Source: VBDM01 sp041496705
GTDB lineage: Bacteria; Pseudomonadota; Gammaproteobacteria; Burkholderiales; SG8-39
Direction of reading: 5' to 3'
Assembly (NCBI GenBank): GCA_041496705.1
Contig: JBGQFD010000034.1
Coordinates: forward strand, 1 to 33,329
DNA: 33,329 nucleotides
Shown here: one piece after another, positions 15,478-23,848 of the stretch
How positions within the stretch are numbered: the stretch's first letter is position 1
How the letters are laid out: each line of letters starts with the position of its first letter
Program-made: the position numbers and the translations under genes
Notes under the pieces: generated by a model
What the model saw: only the letters and a program-made list of their open reading frames with translations
Told to the model about the DNA's origin: nothing
Database searches by the model: none

Positions 15478-16251
15478 ATGATCCTGCATTTCTCCCACGG
15501 CAACGGTTTCCCCGCCGCCTGCTACCGCAAGATGTTCTCCCTTCTCGAGCCCGATTTCGAGATCGGCTACGTCAACACCATCGGCCACGATCCGCGCCAC
15601 CCGGTCACCGACGGCTGGCCGCATCTGGTCGCCGAGCTGATCGAGCGCCTGGAGCGCTATGGCAAACCGGTACTCGGCATGGGGCATTCGCTGGGCGGCT
15701 ATCTCACCGCGCTCGCGGCGTTGAAGCGCCCGGCGCTGTTCCGCGCGATCGTGCTGCTCGATTCGCCTATCCTCGGCCCATGGCAGGGGACGGTGTTCAA
15801 CATGGTGAAACGCTTCGGGCTCGCCGACCGGGTGACCCCGGCGGGGGCGACGCGCGCTCGCCGCGCCGAATGGGCGTCTTCGGAGGAGGCCTACGCGCAT
15901 TTCCGCAACCGCGGCGCGTTCCGCAGCTTCGACCCGGATTGCCTGCGCGATTACGCGACGCTGGGTATGGTGGCCACGCCGCAGGGCGTGCGCCTCGCCT
16001 TCGATCCGGCGGTCGAGTACCGGATCTATCGCACCTTTCCCCACCATCTGGCGAGCGAGCTGCCGCGGCTGCGCGTGCCGGCGGGATTCATCTGCGGGCG
16101 CGAATCGGCCGAGGCGAGGCAGGTTGGCCTGCAGACGACGCGCCGGCATTTCCGCGTCGTGCGCATCGCCGGCGGGCACCTGTTTCCCTTCGAGCGGCCC
16201 GAGGCTGCGGCGCGCGCGATCCGCGACATGGCGGCCGAGCTGATGCAATAA
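15478..16251 (+). CDS. Alpha/beta hydrolase
   Basis: The 257-residue hydrolase starts at ATG 15478, which places 'MILHFSHGNGFP' at the N-terminus; the frame is open upstream but has no family match there. The oxyanion motif is 'HGNGFP' at 7-12, the nucleophile is Ser71 in 'GMGHSLGGYLT', and the catalytic His is in 'AGGHLFPFERP' near the end. No signal peptide is present, so it is cytoplasmic. It precedes the GT9 gene by eight bases and so may be the first gene of the glycosylation operon. It resembles serine esterases and thioesterases; the substrate is unknown. Confidence 0.87.
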   Translation: MILHFSHGNGFPAACYRKMFSLLEPDFEIGYVNTIGHDPRHPVTDGWPHLVAELIERLERYGKPVLGMGHSLGGYLTALAALKRPALFRAIVLLDSPILGPWQGTVFNMVKRFGLADRVTPAGATRARRAEWASSEEAYAHFRNRGAFRSFDPDCLRDYATLGMVATPQGVRLAFDPAVEYRIYRTFPHHLASELPRLRVPAGFICGRESAEARQVGLQTTRRHFRVVRIAGGHLFPFERPEAAARAIRDMAAELMQ

Positions 16252-16259
16252 TTGGCGCG

Positions 16260-17480
16260 ATGGACATCCGATTCCAGCGCGCGGTCGACCGCTACCTGGG
16301 CGTGGCGATTTGCGCGCTGTTTTCCCTTTTCGATTTTTTCCGGCGCGGTTCGAAAGATGCAGGTGAGCCTCCGCGGAAAATCCTCGTCATCCTGCTCTCC
16401 GAGATGGGGAGCCTGGTGCTCGCGCAGCCGATGTTCGCGCGACTCCGCGAGCGCTACCCGCAGGCCTCGATCCACGCGCTCGTGTTCGCGAAGAACCGCG
16501 AAGTGCTGGACCTGCTGGGCGTGATGCCCGCCGGAAACGTGCTGACGGTGAACGACCGCAGCCTGGCCGGGTTTGTCGGCGACAGCCTGAAGGTCCTTGG
16601 CGCGATGCGTTCGCACCGGTTCGATGTGGTCATCGACTGCGAGCTCTTCGCGCGCGTGAGCTGCATCTTCTCGTACCTGTCGGGCGCTGCGCTGCGGGTG
16701 GGATTCCACCGCCACACGCAGGAAGGCCTGTACCGCGGCTCCTTCATCAACTGCCCGGTGCTGTACAACCCGTACCGGCACCTATCACAGCAATTCCTGA
16801 CGCTCGTCGAGGCGATCGAGTCGGAGACCGTGCCGCGTTCGAAACACGGTACCTCCGCCGAACTTGGGCCGCCGCCCGCGCTAGCTTTTCCCGAGGGGGA
16901 ACTGCGCGCGGCTGCGGCGCAGTTGCACGCGGATTTCCCGGCGATCGCCGGCAAGCGCCTGGTTCTGGTCAACCCGGGCGGCGGCATCCTGGCGATCCGC
17001 GCCTGGCCGCTCGAGCACTACTGCCGGCTCTGCGCCGAGCTGCTGCGCGACGGCTGCGCGGTGGGCATCACCGGTCTCGCGGAGGACAAGCCTCTCGGCC
17101 AGGCCATCGCGGCGCACTGCGCGAGCCCGCTTTGCGTCGATCTCACCGGCTACACGCGCTCGGTGCGGCATCTGCTCGCGCTGTTTCACAGTGCCTCGCT
17201 ACTCGTCACCAACGATGGCGGGCCGGGACAGTTTGCCGCGCTCACCCCCATTCCCGTGCTCATCTTTTTCGGCCCCGAGACGCCGGCGCTCTACGGACCG
17301 CTCTCGAAGAACGCCTACTGCTTCCATCTCGCCTTGCCGTGCTCGCCCTGCGTGACCGCCTACAACCACCGCGTCTCGCCGTGCGACGGCGACAACCAGT
17401 GCCTGAAGCGCATCACCCCCGAGCGCGCCCTGGCCAAGGCACGCGAGCTGCTCGCGTCCGGCGCACCAGGTCCCGCATGA
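16260..17480 (+). CDS. Glycosyltransferase family 9 (heptosyltransferase-like)
   Basis: The 406-residue protein is a GT-B-fold transferase of the kind that adds ADP-heptose or a related sugar to lipid or oligosaccharide acceptors at the inner membrane. A basic/aromatic N-terminal segment (1-30) could dock to the membrane. GT9 features are 'ILLSEMGSLVLAQPMFARL' at about 44-62 (acceptor loop), 'LVNPGGG' near 238-244, and the donor-site 'TNDGGPGQFAALTPIPVLIFFGP' near 319-341. Four cysteines near 360-382 ('LPCSPC' plus two more) form an extra motif common in GT9 enzymes outside core LPS heptosylation. Its stop overlaps gtrA by four bases (ATGA). Donor and acceptor are unknown. Confidence 0.88.
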   Translation: MDIRFQRAVDRYLGVAICALFSLFDFFRRGSKDAGEPPRKILVILLSEMGSLVLAQPMFARLRERYPQASIHALVFAKNREVLDLLGVMPAGNVLTVNDRSLAGFVGDSLKVLGAMRSHRFDVVIDCELFARVSCIFSYLSGAALRVGFHRHTQEGLYRGSFINCPVLYNPYRHLSQQFLTLVEAIESETVPRSKHGTSAELGPPPALAFPEGELRAAAAQLHADFPAIAGKRLVLVNPGGGILAIRAWPLEHYCRLCAELLRDGCAVGITGLAEDKPLGQAIAAHCASPLCVDLTGYTRSVRHLLALFHSASLLVTNDGGPGQFAALTPIPVLIFFGPETPALYGPLSKNAYCFHLALPCSPCVTAYNHRVSPCDGDNQCLKRITPERALAKARELLASGAPGPA

Positions 17481-17983
17481 GCCTCGCCGCCCGGCTCGCT
17501 GCGCTGCCGGTGGTCGGGGCGCTGCTGCGGCATCGCTTCCTGAAATTCGGCACCGTCGGAGCTTCGGGGACCGTCGTCAATCTGGGTGTGCTGTATCTCG
17601 CGCAGGAGTTCCTGTTCGCCGCGGTTCGGCCGGAGGACGCCCGCTTGAATCTCTCGCTCGCGCTCGCGATTTCCTGCGCCACGGTCAACAATTTCGCCTG
17701 GAACCGGAAATGGACCTGGGCCGACCGCAAGGACCGCAATCGCTACAAGTCGCTGCCGCTGCAGTTCGGTCAGTACGCGCTCGCGTGCTGGTTCGCCATC
17801 GCGCTGCAGGTCGCCTTCACGAAGATCTTCGCCGGGATCGGCCTGCACTACCTCGTCGCGAACCTCGCGGCGATCGTTCTCGCGAGTGTCTTCAACTTCG
17901 CGCTCAACGATCTCTGGGCATTCGGCCGGATGAAATCCATGTCGATCGCGCGCAACCGGAACCGCCCTGATGAAAACCGCTGA
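17477..17983 (+). CDS. GtrA family membrane protein
   Basis: The 168-residue protein has four membrane helices and the GtrA signature: 'FLKFGTVGASGTVVNLGVLYL' at about 21-41, 'NFAWNRKWTW' near 72-81, and 'ASVFNFALNDLWAFG' near the end. GtrA proteins are thought to help flip polyprenyl-phosphate-linked sugars across the inner membrane. It overlaps GT9 by four bases and the GT39 gene by 14 bases, so the three are translationally linked. This supports a lipid-linked sugar being made inside and used by GT39 on the periplasmic side. No GT2 polyprenyl-phosphate sugar synthase is seen here. Confidence 0.9.
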   Translation: MSLAARLAALPVVGALLRHRFLKFGTVGASGTVVNLGVLYLAQEFLFAAVRPEDARLNLSLALAISCATVNNFAWNRKWTWADRKDRNRYKSLPLQFGQYALACWFAIALQVAFTKIFAGIGLHYLVANLAAIVLASVFNFALNDLWAFGRMKSMSIARNRNRPDENR

Positions 17984-19682
17984 GTCGGCCGGGCGCCTCG
18001 CCTGGTACGGTGGCGTCGCGCTGCTCGCGGTGTTCGCGTATTTCTACGGGCTCGACGGCCTGCACATCCCCAAGAACGGCGACGAGTATCCCTACGAGCA
18101 CATTACCCGGCTCACCGGGCGCGCCGGTCACTGGCTGCCGCTCGAGTCTCAGCTCGAGGGCATGCGCAACACCAAGCCGCCGATGCTGGTCTGGCAGGGC
18201 ATCGCCTCGACCAGCGGCGCGCGCGACTGGACGCTGTGGCATCTTCGCTGGCCGAGCGTCGTCTACAGCCTGCTCACTGCGCTGCTCGTTTTCCTCCTCG
18301 CGCGGAAGCTGTCCGGCTCGCTGGAGACGGGATTTGTCGGGTTGCTCTGCTACCTCGCGTTCTTCAGCACCTATCGTTACGGCCGCCCCTTCCTCACCAA
18401 CCCGCCGGAAGCGTTCTGGCTGTTCCTGCCGTTTTTCGCGCTGCTGTACTGGCGTCCGGCGGCGTTCGAGTCGCGGCTGGCGCCGTTCGCCCTGGGGGCG
18501 GCGATCGGCATCGGCCTGCTGTACAAGTCTTTCGCGCTGGTCGCGCCGGTCGCGCTGGGACTCGCTTGGTGGTACTTGCATCACCGCGGCTACCGCACCC
18601 GCGAGTTTCTCGCCCGTGACGCGTGGAAGGTCTGCGTCGCTGCAACGATCGGCCTCGCCGTGTTCGGGCTGTGGTTCGTTTTCGACCCGGACCCGAGCGC
18701 GATCTGGCGCGAGTTCGTGCTCTACGAAAACTTCGGTAAGCTGCCGGCGCAGGGCGGGAGCTACCTCGGGAATTTTCTCTGGGGCGAGGGCAGTGTGTGG
18801 AACCTTGCGCTCGACTATCCGCTCAACGCGGGGATGCTGGTGGTCCCCGTCGGGGTGCTTTTCTTCATCGCTTTCAGGCGGCGAAAGAAAATGGACGACG
18901 CCGAGAAGCTGCTGTGGATATGGGTGCTGAGCCTGTTCATCGTGTTCAGCCTGCCGAGCCAGCGCTCAGGCCGCTACCTCCTTTCCGCCATGCCGGCGCT
19001 CGCCGTGCTCGCCGCGCTCAACTGGCAGCGCATCGGCCGCTGGGCTTTCGTCGCCAGCTTGCTCGTTACCGGGGCGCTGGTCGGGCTGATCGCAAACCTG
19101 TCGCTGCGGCTTCAGCAGGAAATCGCCGGCCAGCTCTACGCGGCGTGGTTCTGGGTGCTGCTCGCCGCCACCGCCACGCTGCTCGTCCTGGCGCTGCTGG
19201 TGCCGCGGTTCACGCGACCGGGACTGTGCGCCGTGGTGTTTCTCGCGTACGCCTCGTTCGCGGCATTTCTGCGGCCGTTCGACGGCGCGCTCGGCACCTA
19301 TGGCGCCGAGCTGCAGCGCTTCACAAACGGCAAGACGGTCGGCGTGCCGTGCAAGTTCAGGGCGGATTTCGAGGGCTACCGCTTCCTCTTACCGGAAGCC
19401 GACGTACAGGGTTATCGAGACAGCAGTAAGTTCGACGTTGCCGAGCTCGGCGCCAGATTTCCCTTGTTCGTCGTCCAGGCGCCGATCGGCGGCCCCGGTT
19501 GCAGCGACTGCCGCGTGCTCGGCGAGCGCCTGGAAGTGCGCGGGCGCCTGAGTTCCGCCGAAATCGGCGAGATGCTGCGCGGCAAGGTATTCGAGCATCT
19601 ATTCGTCAAAGAGCTTCTGATCGAATCCCCCGGGATCACCGTCGGTGCGGCGGCGGTGCCGGCGATCGAGAGCTGTCGCTGA
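17970..19682 (+). CDS. GT39 / ArnT-like membrane glycosyltransferase
   Basis: The 570-residue protein has about 11-12 predicted membrane helices. The first periplasmic loop carries Asp38-Glu39 in 'KNGDEYPYEH', the catalytic acidic pair of GT-C enzymes such as ArnT and PMT. 'MRNTKPPMLVWQGI' near 65-78 fits the next conserved loop of ArnT-like proteins. Such enzymes use polyprenyl-phosphate sugars to modify lipid A, proteins or glycans on the outer face. The C-terminal 150 residues form a periplasmic domain containing the pair 'CSDC'. It overlaps gtrA upstream by 14 bases and the sialidase-fold gene downstream by one base (TGATG). Acceptor unknown. Confidence 0.88.
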   Translation: MKTAESAGRLAWYGGVALLAVFAYFYGLDGLHIPKNGDEYPYEHITRLTGRAGHWLPLESQLEGMRNTKPPMLVWQGIASTSGARDWTLWHLRWPSVVYSLLTALLVFLLARKLSGSLETGFVGLLCYLAFFSTYRYGRPFLTNPPEAFWLFLPFFALLYWRPAAFESRLAPFALGAAIGIGLLYKSFALVAPVALGLAWWYLHHRGYRTREFLARDAWKVCVAATIGLAVFGLWFVFDPDPSAIWREFVLYENFGKLPAQGGSYLGNFLWGEGSVWNLALDYPLNAGMLVVPVGVLFFIAFRRRKKMDDAEKLLWIWVLSLFIVFSLPSQRSGRYLLSAMPALAVLAALNWQRIGRWAFVASLLVTGALVGLIANLSLRLQQEIAGQLYAAWFWVLLAATATLLVLALLVPRFTRPGLCAVVFLAYASFAAFLRPFDGALGTYGAELQRFTNGKTVGVPCKFRADFEGYRFLLPEADVQGYRDSSKFDVAELGARFPLFVVQAPIGGPGCSDCRVLGERLEVRGRLSSAEIGEMLRGKVFEHLFVKELLIESPGITVGAAAVPAIESCR

Positions 19683-21013
19683 TGTCTGCGGCGCACGATC
19701 GCACGCCTGCTGGCAGAGCGCTGTGGCGCCAGTTGGTGCTCGGCCTCGTGCTGATCGCCTGGGGAGCGGGCATTGTGAAGTCCCTGGGGCACCCACGGCC
19801 CGCGGCGTTCGACGTGGCGCGGGTCGTCGAGCCGCACGGCGAAGCGCCGCGACTGCACGCGCGCTTCTTGTCGACGCGCAAGGGCGTGCTCGCGCACGCC
19901 GCATCGCTCGTGGAAATGCGCGACGGGCGCATCCGCGCGTTCTGGTTTTCGGGCAGCCGCGAGGGCGCGCGCGACGTCGAAATCCACGGCGCGGTGTTCG
20001 ACCCGCGGCTGGGCGAGTGGGGCGCCGAACACACGGTAGTGACGCGTCTCGCCCTGCAGCGCGCGCTGCAGCGCTACGTGGCCAAATTGGGCAATCCGGT
20101 CGCGGCGCGCGGCGCCGACGGGACGCTGTGGCTCTTCGTCGTGACGGTGTCGGTCGGCGGCTGGGCGGGCAGTTCGATCACGGCAATGAGCTCGCGCGAC
20201 GAGGGCGAAACCTGGAGTGCGCCGCGCCGCCTCGTCACCTCGCCGTTCCTCAACCTCAGCACGCTGGTCAAGGGCACGCCGTTTCTCTACGCCGACGGCA
20301 CGCTGGGGCTGCCGGTCTACCACGAGTTCATCGGCAAGTTCGGCGAGGTTCTGCGTCTGGACTCCTCCGGGGTCGTGCTCGACAAGCAGCGCCTCACCCA
20401 CGGCAGGCGCAGCCTGCAGCCGGTCGTGCTGGTGAAGAGCGAAACCGACGCGCTGGCGTTGATGCGCCACTCCGGGTCTGCCACGCCCAGGCGCGTCGTC
20501 GTCACCTCGACCGCAGACGCCGGGGAGCGCTGGACGCCCGCGTCGCAGGCGACGCTCGCCAACCCCGACGCTGCGCTCTCCGGGGTGATGCTCGCCGACG
20601 GCGTGATGCTTCTCGCGCTCAACGATAGCGAGGAGGAGCGCGACGTGCTTTCGCTCGCGGTTTCGCGCGACGGTGGCGTTCGCTGGGAGCGGATCTACGA
20701 TCTGGAAAACCAGCGAGCGCGCCGCGATGTCCCCTTCGACCGGGCGGGCCATCGCGACGTTTTCGCGGCGCTCGCCCGGGAGTCCGGGGCCGCCGCTGGC
20801 GATGCCGCCGCCATCGCCGCGTCGGCCGAGTCGCGTTCCTGCAGGGGAGAGCGCTGCGGCTTCGAATTTTCCTACCCTTACCTGATCCAGGCACGCAACG
20901 GCGAATTACACCTCGCCTACTCCTGGAACCGAAGCTTCATCAAGCACGTTCGCTTCAACCGCACCTGGCTCGAGCAGCGCATGAAAGAGCCGCCTGCCGA
21001 TGGCGCCCACTGA
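19682..21013 (+). CDS. Membrane-anchored sialidase-fold (BNR/Asp-box) protein
   Basis: The 443-residue protein has one N-terminal hydrophobic helix (about 16-33), so the rest is probably periplasmic. A six-bladed beta-propeller of the BNR_2 sialidase family is supported by three Asp-boxes: 'SRDEGETW' at 171-178, 'TADAGERW' at 277-284 and 'SRDGGVRW' at 328-335. The last blade has 'YPYLIQ' near 398-403, 'WNR' at 415-417 and 'IKHV' at 420-423, typical of the non-viral BNR_2 branch. An Ala-rich insert at about 340-395 contains Cys387 and Cys392. Enzymatic action on sialic acid is not proven by the fold; many members have other or unknown glycan targets. It overlaps GT39 by one base and the next gene by 14. 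Confidence 0.85.
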   Translation: MSAAHDRTPAGRALWRQLVLGLVLIAWGAGIVKSLGHPRPAAFDVARVVEPHGEAPRLHARFLSTRKGVLAHAASLVEMRDGRIRAFWFSGSREGARDVEIHGAVFDPRLGEWGAEHTVVTRLALQRALQRYVAKLGNPVAARGADGTLWLFVVTVSVGGWAGSSITAMSSRDEGETWSAPRRLVTSPFLNLSTLVKGTPFLYADGTLGLPVYHEFIGKFGEVLRLDSSGVVLDKQRLTHGRRSLQPVVLVKSETDALALMRHSGSATPRRVVVTSTADAGERWTPASQATLANPDAALSGVMLADGVMLLALNDSEEERDVLSLAVSRDGGVRWERIYDLENQRARRDVPFDRAGHRDVFAALARESGAAAGDAAAIAASAESRSCRGERCGFEFSYPYLIQARNGELHLAYSWNRSFIKHVRFNRTWLEQRMKEPPADGAH

Positions 21014-21581
21014 TTTCACCGGGCTGGCGGGCCCGGTGCTCGCCGTCGCCGCGGCGTGCATGCTCTTGTCCGGGCGCTGGCCCCGAGCGCGGCGCACGGC
21101 GCTCGCGGTGGCCGCTGCCGTTCTCGCACTGATTCCCTTCGGTGATCTGTCGGCCGCCGCGTATCTGCGCGGCGCGACTGGCGATCTGAGCGTGAGCAGC
21201 GTCGCGCTGCTGGTTCGCTGTCTGCTCGCGCGGCAACCCCTGGATGCGCGCAACGACCTGGCGCTGCAGATCGCGCTTGCGCTCGCGGCACTCGCGCTGT
21301 ATCCGCTCGCCCTGGGTCTCGGCGCCTTCGATCCGTACCGCTCCGGGTTCGGCGATCCCTGGCTCGCCGGAGCGCTCGGCCTGGTGGCCCTGGCCGCCTG
21401 GCGCGCGAGCTTGACTCCGCTCGCGCTGGGCGTCGCGCTTGCCCTCTCTGCCTGGGCGATCGGCTGGTATGAGTCCGGCAATCTCTGGGACTATCTGATC
21501 GATCCGCTGGTGGCGTTCTGGGCGATAGTCGCCCTGCTCCTCCGCGGCGTGAAACGGATATTGCGGACCGCTCCCCTATAA
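21000..21581 (+). CDS. Polytopic inner-membrane protein, unrecognised family
   Basis: The 193-residue protein is almost entirely hydrophobic, with five to six predicted membrane helices and a short basic C-terminus ('LRGVKRILRTAPL'). I do not recognise a domain. Loops 'SGRWPRARR' and 'GAFDPYRSGFGDPW' are its main polar segments; the latter, aromatic and acidic, could be periplasmic. It overlaps the sialidase-fold gene by 14 bases, which ties it to the glycosylation operon as its last gene. It could be a flippase helper or a scaffold, but nothing in the sequence decides this. Confidence 0.75.
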   Translation: MAPTDFTGLAGPVLAVAAACMLLSGRWPRARRTALAVAAAVLALIPFGDLSAAAYLRGATGDLSVSSVALLVRCLLARQPLDARNDLALQIALALAALALYPLALGLGAFDPYRSGFGDPWLAGALGLVALAAWRASLTPLALGVALALSAWAIGWYESGNLWDYLIDPLVAFWAIVALLLRGVKRILRTAPL

Positions 21582-21582
21582 T
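21577..21582 (+). promoter_or_regulatory. Consensus -10 box upstream of the TPR gene
   Basis: TATAAT overlaps the end of the membrane protein gene and lies 31 bases before the TPR gene ATG. Hence the TPR gene probably has its own promoter and is separate from the glycosylation operon. No clear -35 box is seen. Confidence 0.4.
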
Positions 21583-21612
21583 CTCGTCCTCGCCCCAACA
21601 AAAGGAGGCAAC

Positions 21613-22095
21613 ATGCGCACCCTGGTGTTTTGCATACTGGCCCTGCTCGGGGGCCCGTCGCTGGCCCCCGCGGCCCTTGCCGCCGGAACGGATTCGCCAG
21701 CGCCGGCGGGCCGCCCCGTCGATCCCGACTACGAGAGCGGCAAGCAGGCGATCGAATCGCGCAACTGGAAGGTGGCGCTCGACAGTTTCAATCGGGTTGC
21801 CTCGCGCGACCCCGGCAACGCCGACGCGCAGAACTACCTCGGCTACGCGTGGCGCAAGTCCGGCAATCTGGACCTGGCCTTCAAGCACTACAACGAGGCG
21901 CTGCGCCTGGAGCCGTCGCACAAGGGCGCGCACGAATACATCGGCGAGGCTTACCTGATGGTGAACGACCTCGCCAAGGCCGAGCAACACCTGGCGCGCC
22001 TGGACAAGATCTGCTTCTTTTCCTGCGAAGAGTACCGCGACCTGAAGAAGGCGATCGAGAGCTACAAGTCGTCGGGCGGAAAAGCCAGGCCCTGA
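21613..22095 (+). CDS. Exported tetratricopeptide repeat protein
   Basis: The 160-residue protein has a Sec signal peptide (1-24, ending 'LAAG') and two to three TPR units: 'GKQAIESRNWKVALDSFNRV', 'AQNYLGYAWRKSGNLDLAFKHY' and 'AHEYIGEAYLMVNDLAKAEQHL', with TPR consensus small residues and aromatics. Two cysteines ('CFFSC') follow the last repeat and could form a disulfide. The ribosome site AAAGGAGG at 21600-21607 is excellent and fixes the ATG at 21613. TPR proteins bind other proteins; the partner is unknown. It converges with the SWIB gene. Confidence 0.88.
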   Translation: MRTLVFCILALLGGPSLAPAALAAGTDSPAPAGRPVDPDYESGKQAIESRNWKVALDSFNRVASRDPGNADAQNYLGYAWRKSGNLDLAFKHYNEALRLEPSHKGAHEYIGEAYLMVNDLAKAEQHLARLDKICFFSCEEYRDLKKAIESYKSSGGKARP

Positions 22096-22122
22096 AAACA
22101 AAACGCCCGGGGAGGCCGGGCG
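22095..22122 (-). terminator. Rho-independent terminator for the SWIB gene
   Basis: A 7-bp perfect GC stem (CGCCCGG at 22104-22110 with CCGGGCG at 22116-22122) with a five-base loop is followed, on the minus strand, by TTTTGTTTT (22103 to 22095). It lies 43 bases after the SWIB stop and touches the TPR gene stop. There is no T tract in the plus direction, so it works mainly for the minus strand. Confidence 0.78.
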
Positions 22123-22165
22123 CTCAACCGATGAAGCGTCCCGAGGTCACTCCCCGGGAGGTGGA

Positions 22166-22429
22166 TTATTGGAGGTGCTTGTTGACGAGCTTGGTCATCT
22201 CGAACATCGTGACTTGCTTCTTGCCGCCGAATACCACCTTGAGAGCTTCGTCGGCGTTGATCATGCGGCGGTTCTTCGAGTCCTGGAGCTTGTTCTTCTT
22301 GATGTATTGCCAGATCTTCTTGGTCACTTCGGTGCGCGGTATCGCCTTGGAGCCCACCACTTCGGCGAGGGCGGCGCTGGGGTTCATAGGCTTCATGAAT
22401 GCCGCATTGGGTTTTCTCTTCTTGGCCAT
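22166..22429 (-). CDS. SWIB/MDM2-domain protein
   Basis: The 87-residue protein has a basic N-terminal tail ('MAKKRKPNAAFMKP') then a complete SWIB domain from about residue 17 to the end: 'SAALAEVVGSKAIPRTEVTKKIWQYIKKNKLQD', 'INADEALKVVFG' and 'VTMFEMTKLVNKHL'. In eukaryotes this fold occurs in chromatin remodelling subunits and MDM2; short bacterial versions occur in Chlamydia and in many proteobacteria, where they are suspected to act in nucleoid or DNA topology functions. The start is fixed by a GAGGAGA site upstream of ATG 22429. It has its own terminator and reads as a single-gene unit. The spacer of 233 bases to the next gene is large for this window. Confidence 0.92.
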   Translation of the reverse strand: MAKKRKPNAAFMKPMNPSAALAEVVGSKAIPRTEVTKKIWQYIKKNKLQDSKNRRMINADEALKVVFGGKKQVTMFEMTKLVNKHLQ

Positions 22430-22581
22430 CGTATATCTCTCCTCAAATTACGAACTGGGTTGGGTGGCTCCGCACGAACGGGGTACGGGCAACGCGAGAG
22501 TGCGTCAACAGGATGGAAATGTCAACCACCTTGGAGTGATTTTCTCCTATGGAGCGGGGCGGGGCGGCGCGCCGGCTTCGC

Positions 22582-22587
22582 TATAAT
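22582..22587 (+). promoter_or_regulatory. Consensus -10 box upstream of the MFS gene
   Basis: TATAAT lies 75 bases before the MFS ATG at 22663, within the spacer shared with the divergent SWIB gene. No good -35 box is visible. The rest of 22430-22662 has no gene I can support. Confidence 0.4.
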
Positions 22588-22662
22588 CGACACCCAAGCT
22601 TGCCGCATTTCGGCAGGCCTGCGACCTTCCCGGACGAAAGCCCGTCGAAATCCCCGCCACCC

Positions 22663-23841
22663 ATGAAAACCGCCAGGAAGAACGTCGCCGTTCTCGCCGC
22701 CTGCCAGGCGCTGCTGTTCACGAACAACTCGACGGCGATCGCGCTAAACGGGCTCGCCGGGTACGCGCTCGCCACCAACAAGGCCCTGGCGACCCTGCCG
22801 GTCACCGGCTGGGTGATCGGCGCGGCGCTGACCACGTTCCCGGCGTCGCTGATGATGAAGCGCATCGGGCGCCGCGCCGGCTTCACCGTCGGAGCGCTGG
22901 TCGGAATGATAGGCGCGGCGATCTGCGCGCTGGCCCTCCAGGCCGGCAGCTTCTGGCTGTTGTGCCTGGGCACGACGATCTTCGGCGTCTACAACGCCGT
23001 CGCGCAGTACTACCGCTTCGCCGCGGCGGACGCGGCGAGCGCCGACTTCCGGGCGAAGGCGATCTCGCTGGTTCTGGCCGGCGGGCTGGTCGGCGGCATC
23101 ATCGGCCCGGAGCTGAGCAAGTACACCGTCGACCTGCTCGCCCAGCGTTACCTCGGCGCGTACCTGTCGCTGCTCGGATTCCTGGTGCTCGTCGTGCTGG
23201 TGGTGCAGCTGCTCGACATCCCGGTGCTGACCGCGGCGCAGAACCGCGAGCCGGCCCGGCCGCTGCGCGAGATCATGGCGCAGCCTAACTTCGTCGTGGC
23301 GGTGACCGGCGCCGCGGTCGGCTACGGCGCGATGAACCTGCTCATGACCGCGACGCCGCTCGCGATGGGCCTGTGCGGCCATCCGTACTCGGCGGCGGCG
23401 ACGGTGATCGGCTGGCACGTCATCGGCATGTTCGGACCGTCGTTCTTCACCGGGTCGCTCATCAAACGCTTTGGCGTGCTGCAAGTGATGCTCGCCGGCG
23501 CGGCCATCCTCTACGCCTGCGTCGGCATCGCGCTCTCGGGCATCAGCGTGCCGCACTTCTGGTTCGCCCTGGTGCTTCTGGGCATCGGCTGGAATTTTCT
23601 CTACATCGGCGGGACCACGCTGATCACCGAATCCTGCAAGGCCTCCGAGCGCGCCAAGACCCAGGGCGCGAACGATTCGATCATCTTCATCGTCATGGCG
23701 ACGACCTCGTTCAGCTCGGGCGTGCTGATCGAGAAGAACGGCTGGCAGGTGCTCAACATGCTCGCGCTGCCCTTCGTCACCGCGGCAGCGGTGACGCTGC
23801 TCTGGCTGCTCTTCAAGCGGCGCCATGCCGCCGCGGCCTAG
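22663..23841 (+). CDS. MFS transporter
   Basis: The 392-residue membrane protein has twelve predicted helices. 'MMKRIGRRAGFTVGALVG' near 64-81 fits the helix 2-3 loop motif of the superfamily. The start is ATG 22663, followed by a positively charged tail ('MKTARKNV') that suits a cytoplasmic N-terminus. The loop after helix 6 is short. Nothing in the helices defines a substrate. The following esterase gene begins about 8 bases after its stop (or overlaps it by 17 if the upstream ATG is used), so the two are likely co-transcribed. Confidence 0.88.
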   Translation: MKTARKNVAVLAACQALLFTNNSTAIALNGLAGYALATNKALATLPVTGWVIGAALTTFPASLMMKRIGRRAGFTVGALVGMIGAAICALALQAGSFWLLCLGTTIFGVYNAVAQYYRFAAADAASADFRAKAISLVLAGGLVGGIIGPELSKYTVDLLAQRYLGAYLSLLGFLVLVVLVVQLLDIPVLTAAQNREPARPLREIMAQPNFVVAVTGAAVGYGAMNLLMTATPLAMGLCGHPYSAAATVIGWHVIGMFGPSFFTGSLIKRFGVLQVMLAGAAILYACVGIALSGISVPHFWFALVLLGIGWNFLYIGGTTLITESCKASERAKTQGANDSIIFIVMATTSFSSGVLIEKNGWQVLNMLALPFVTAAAVTLLWLLFKRRHAAAA

Positions 23842-23848
23842 GGGCAGG

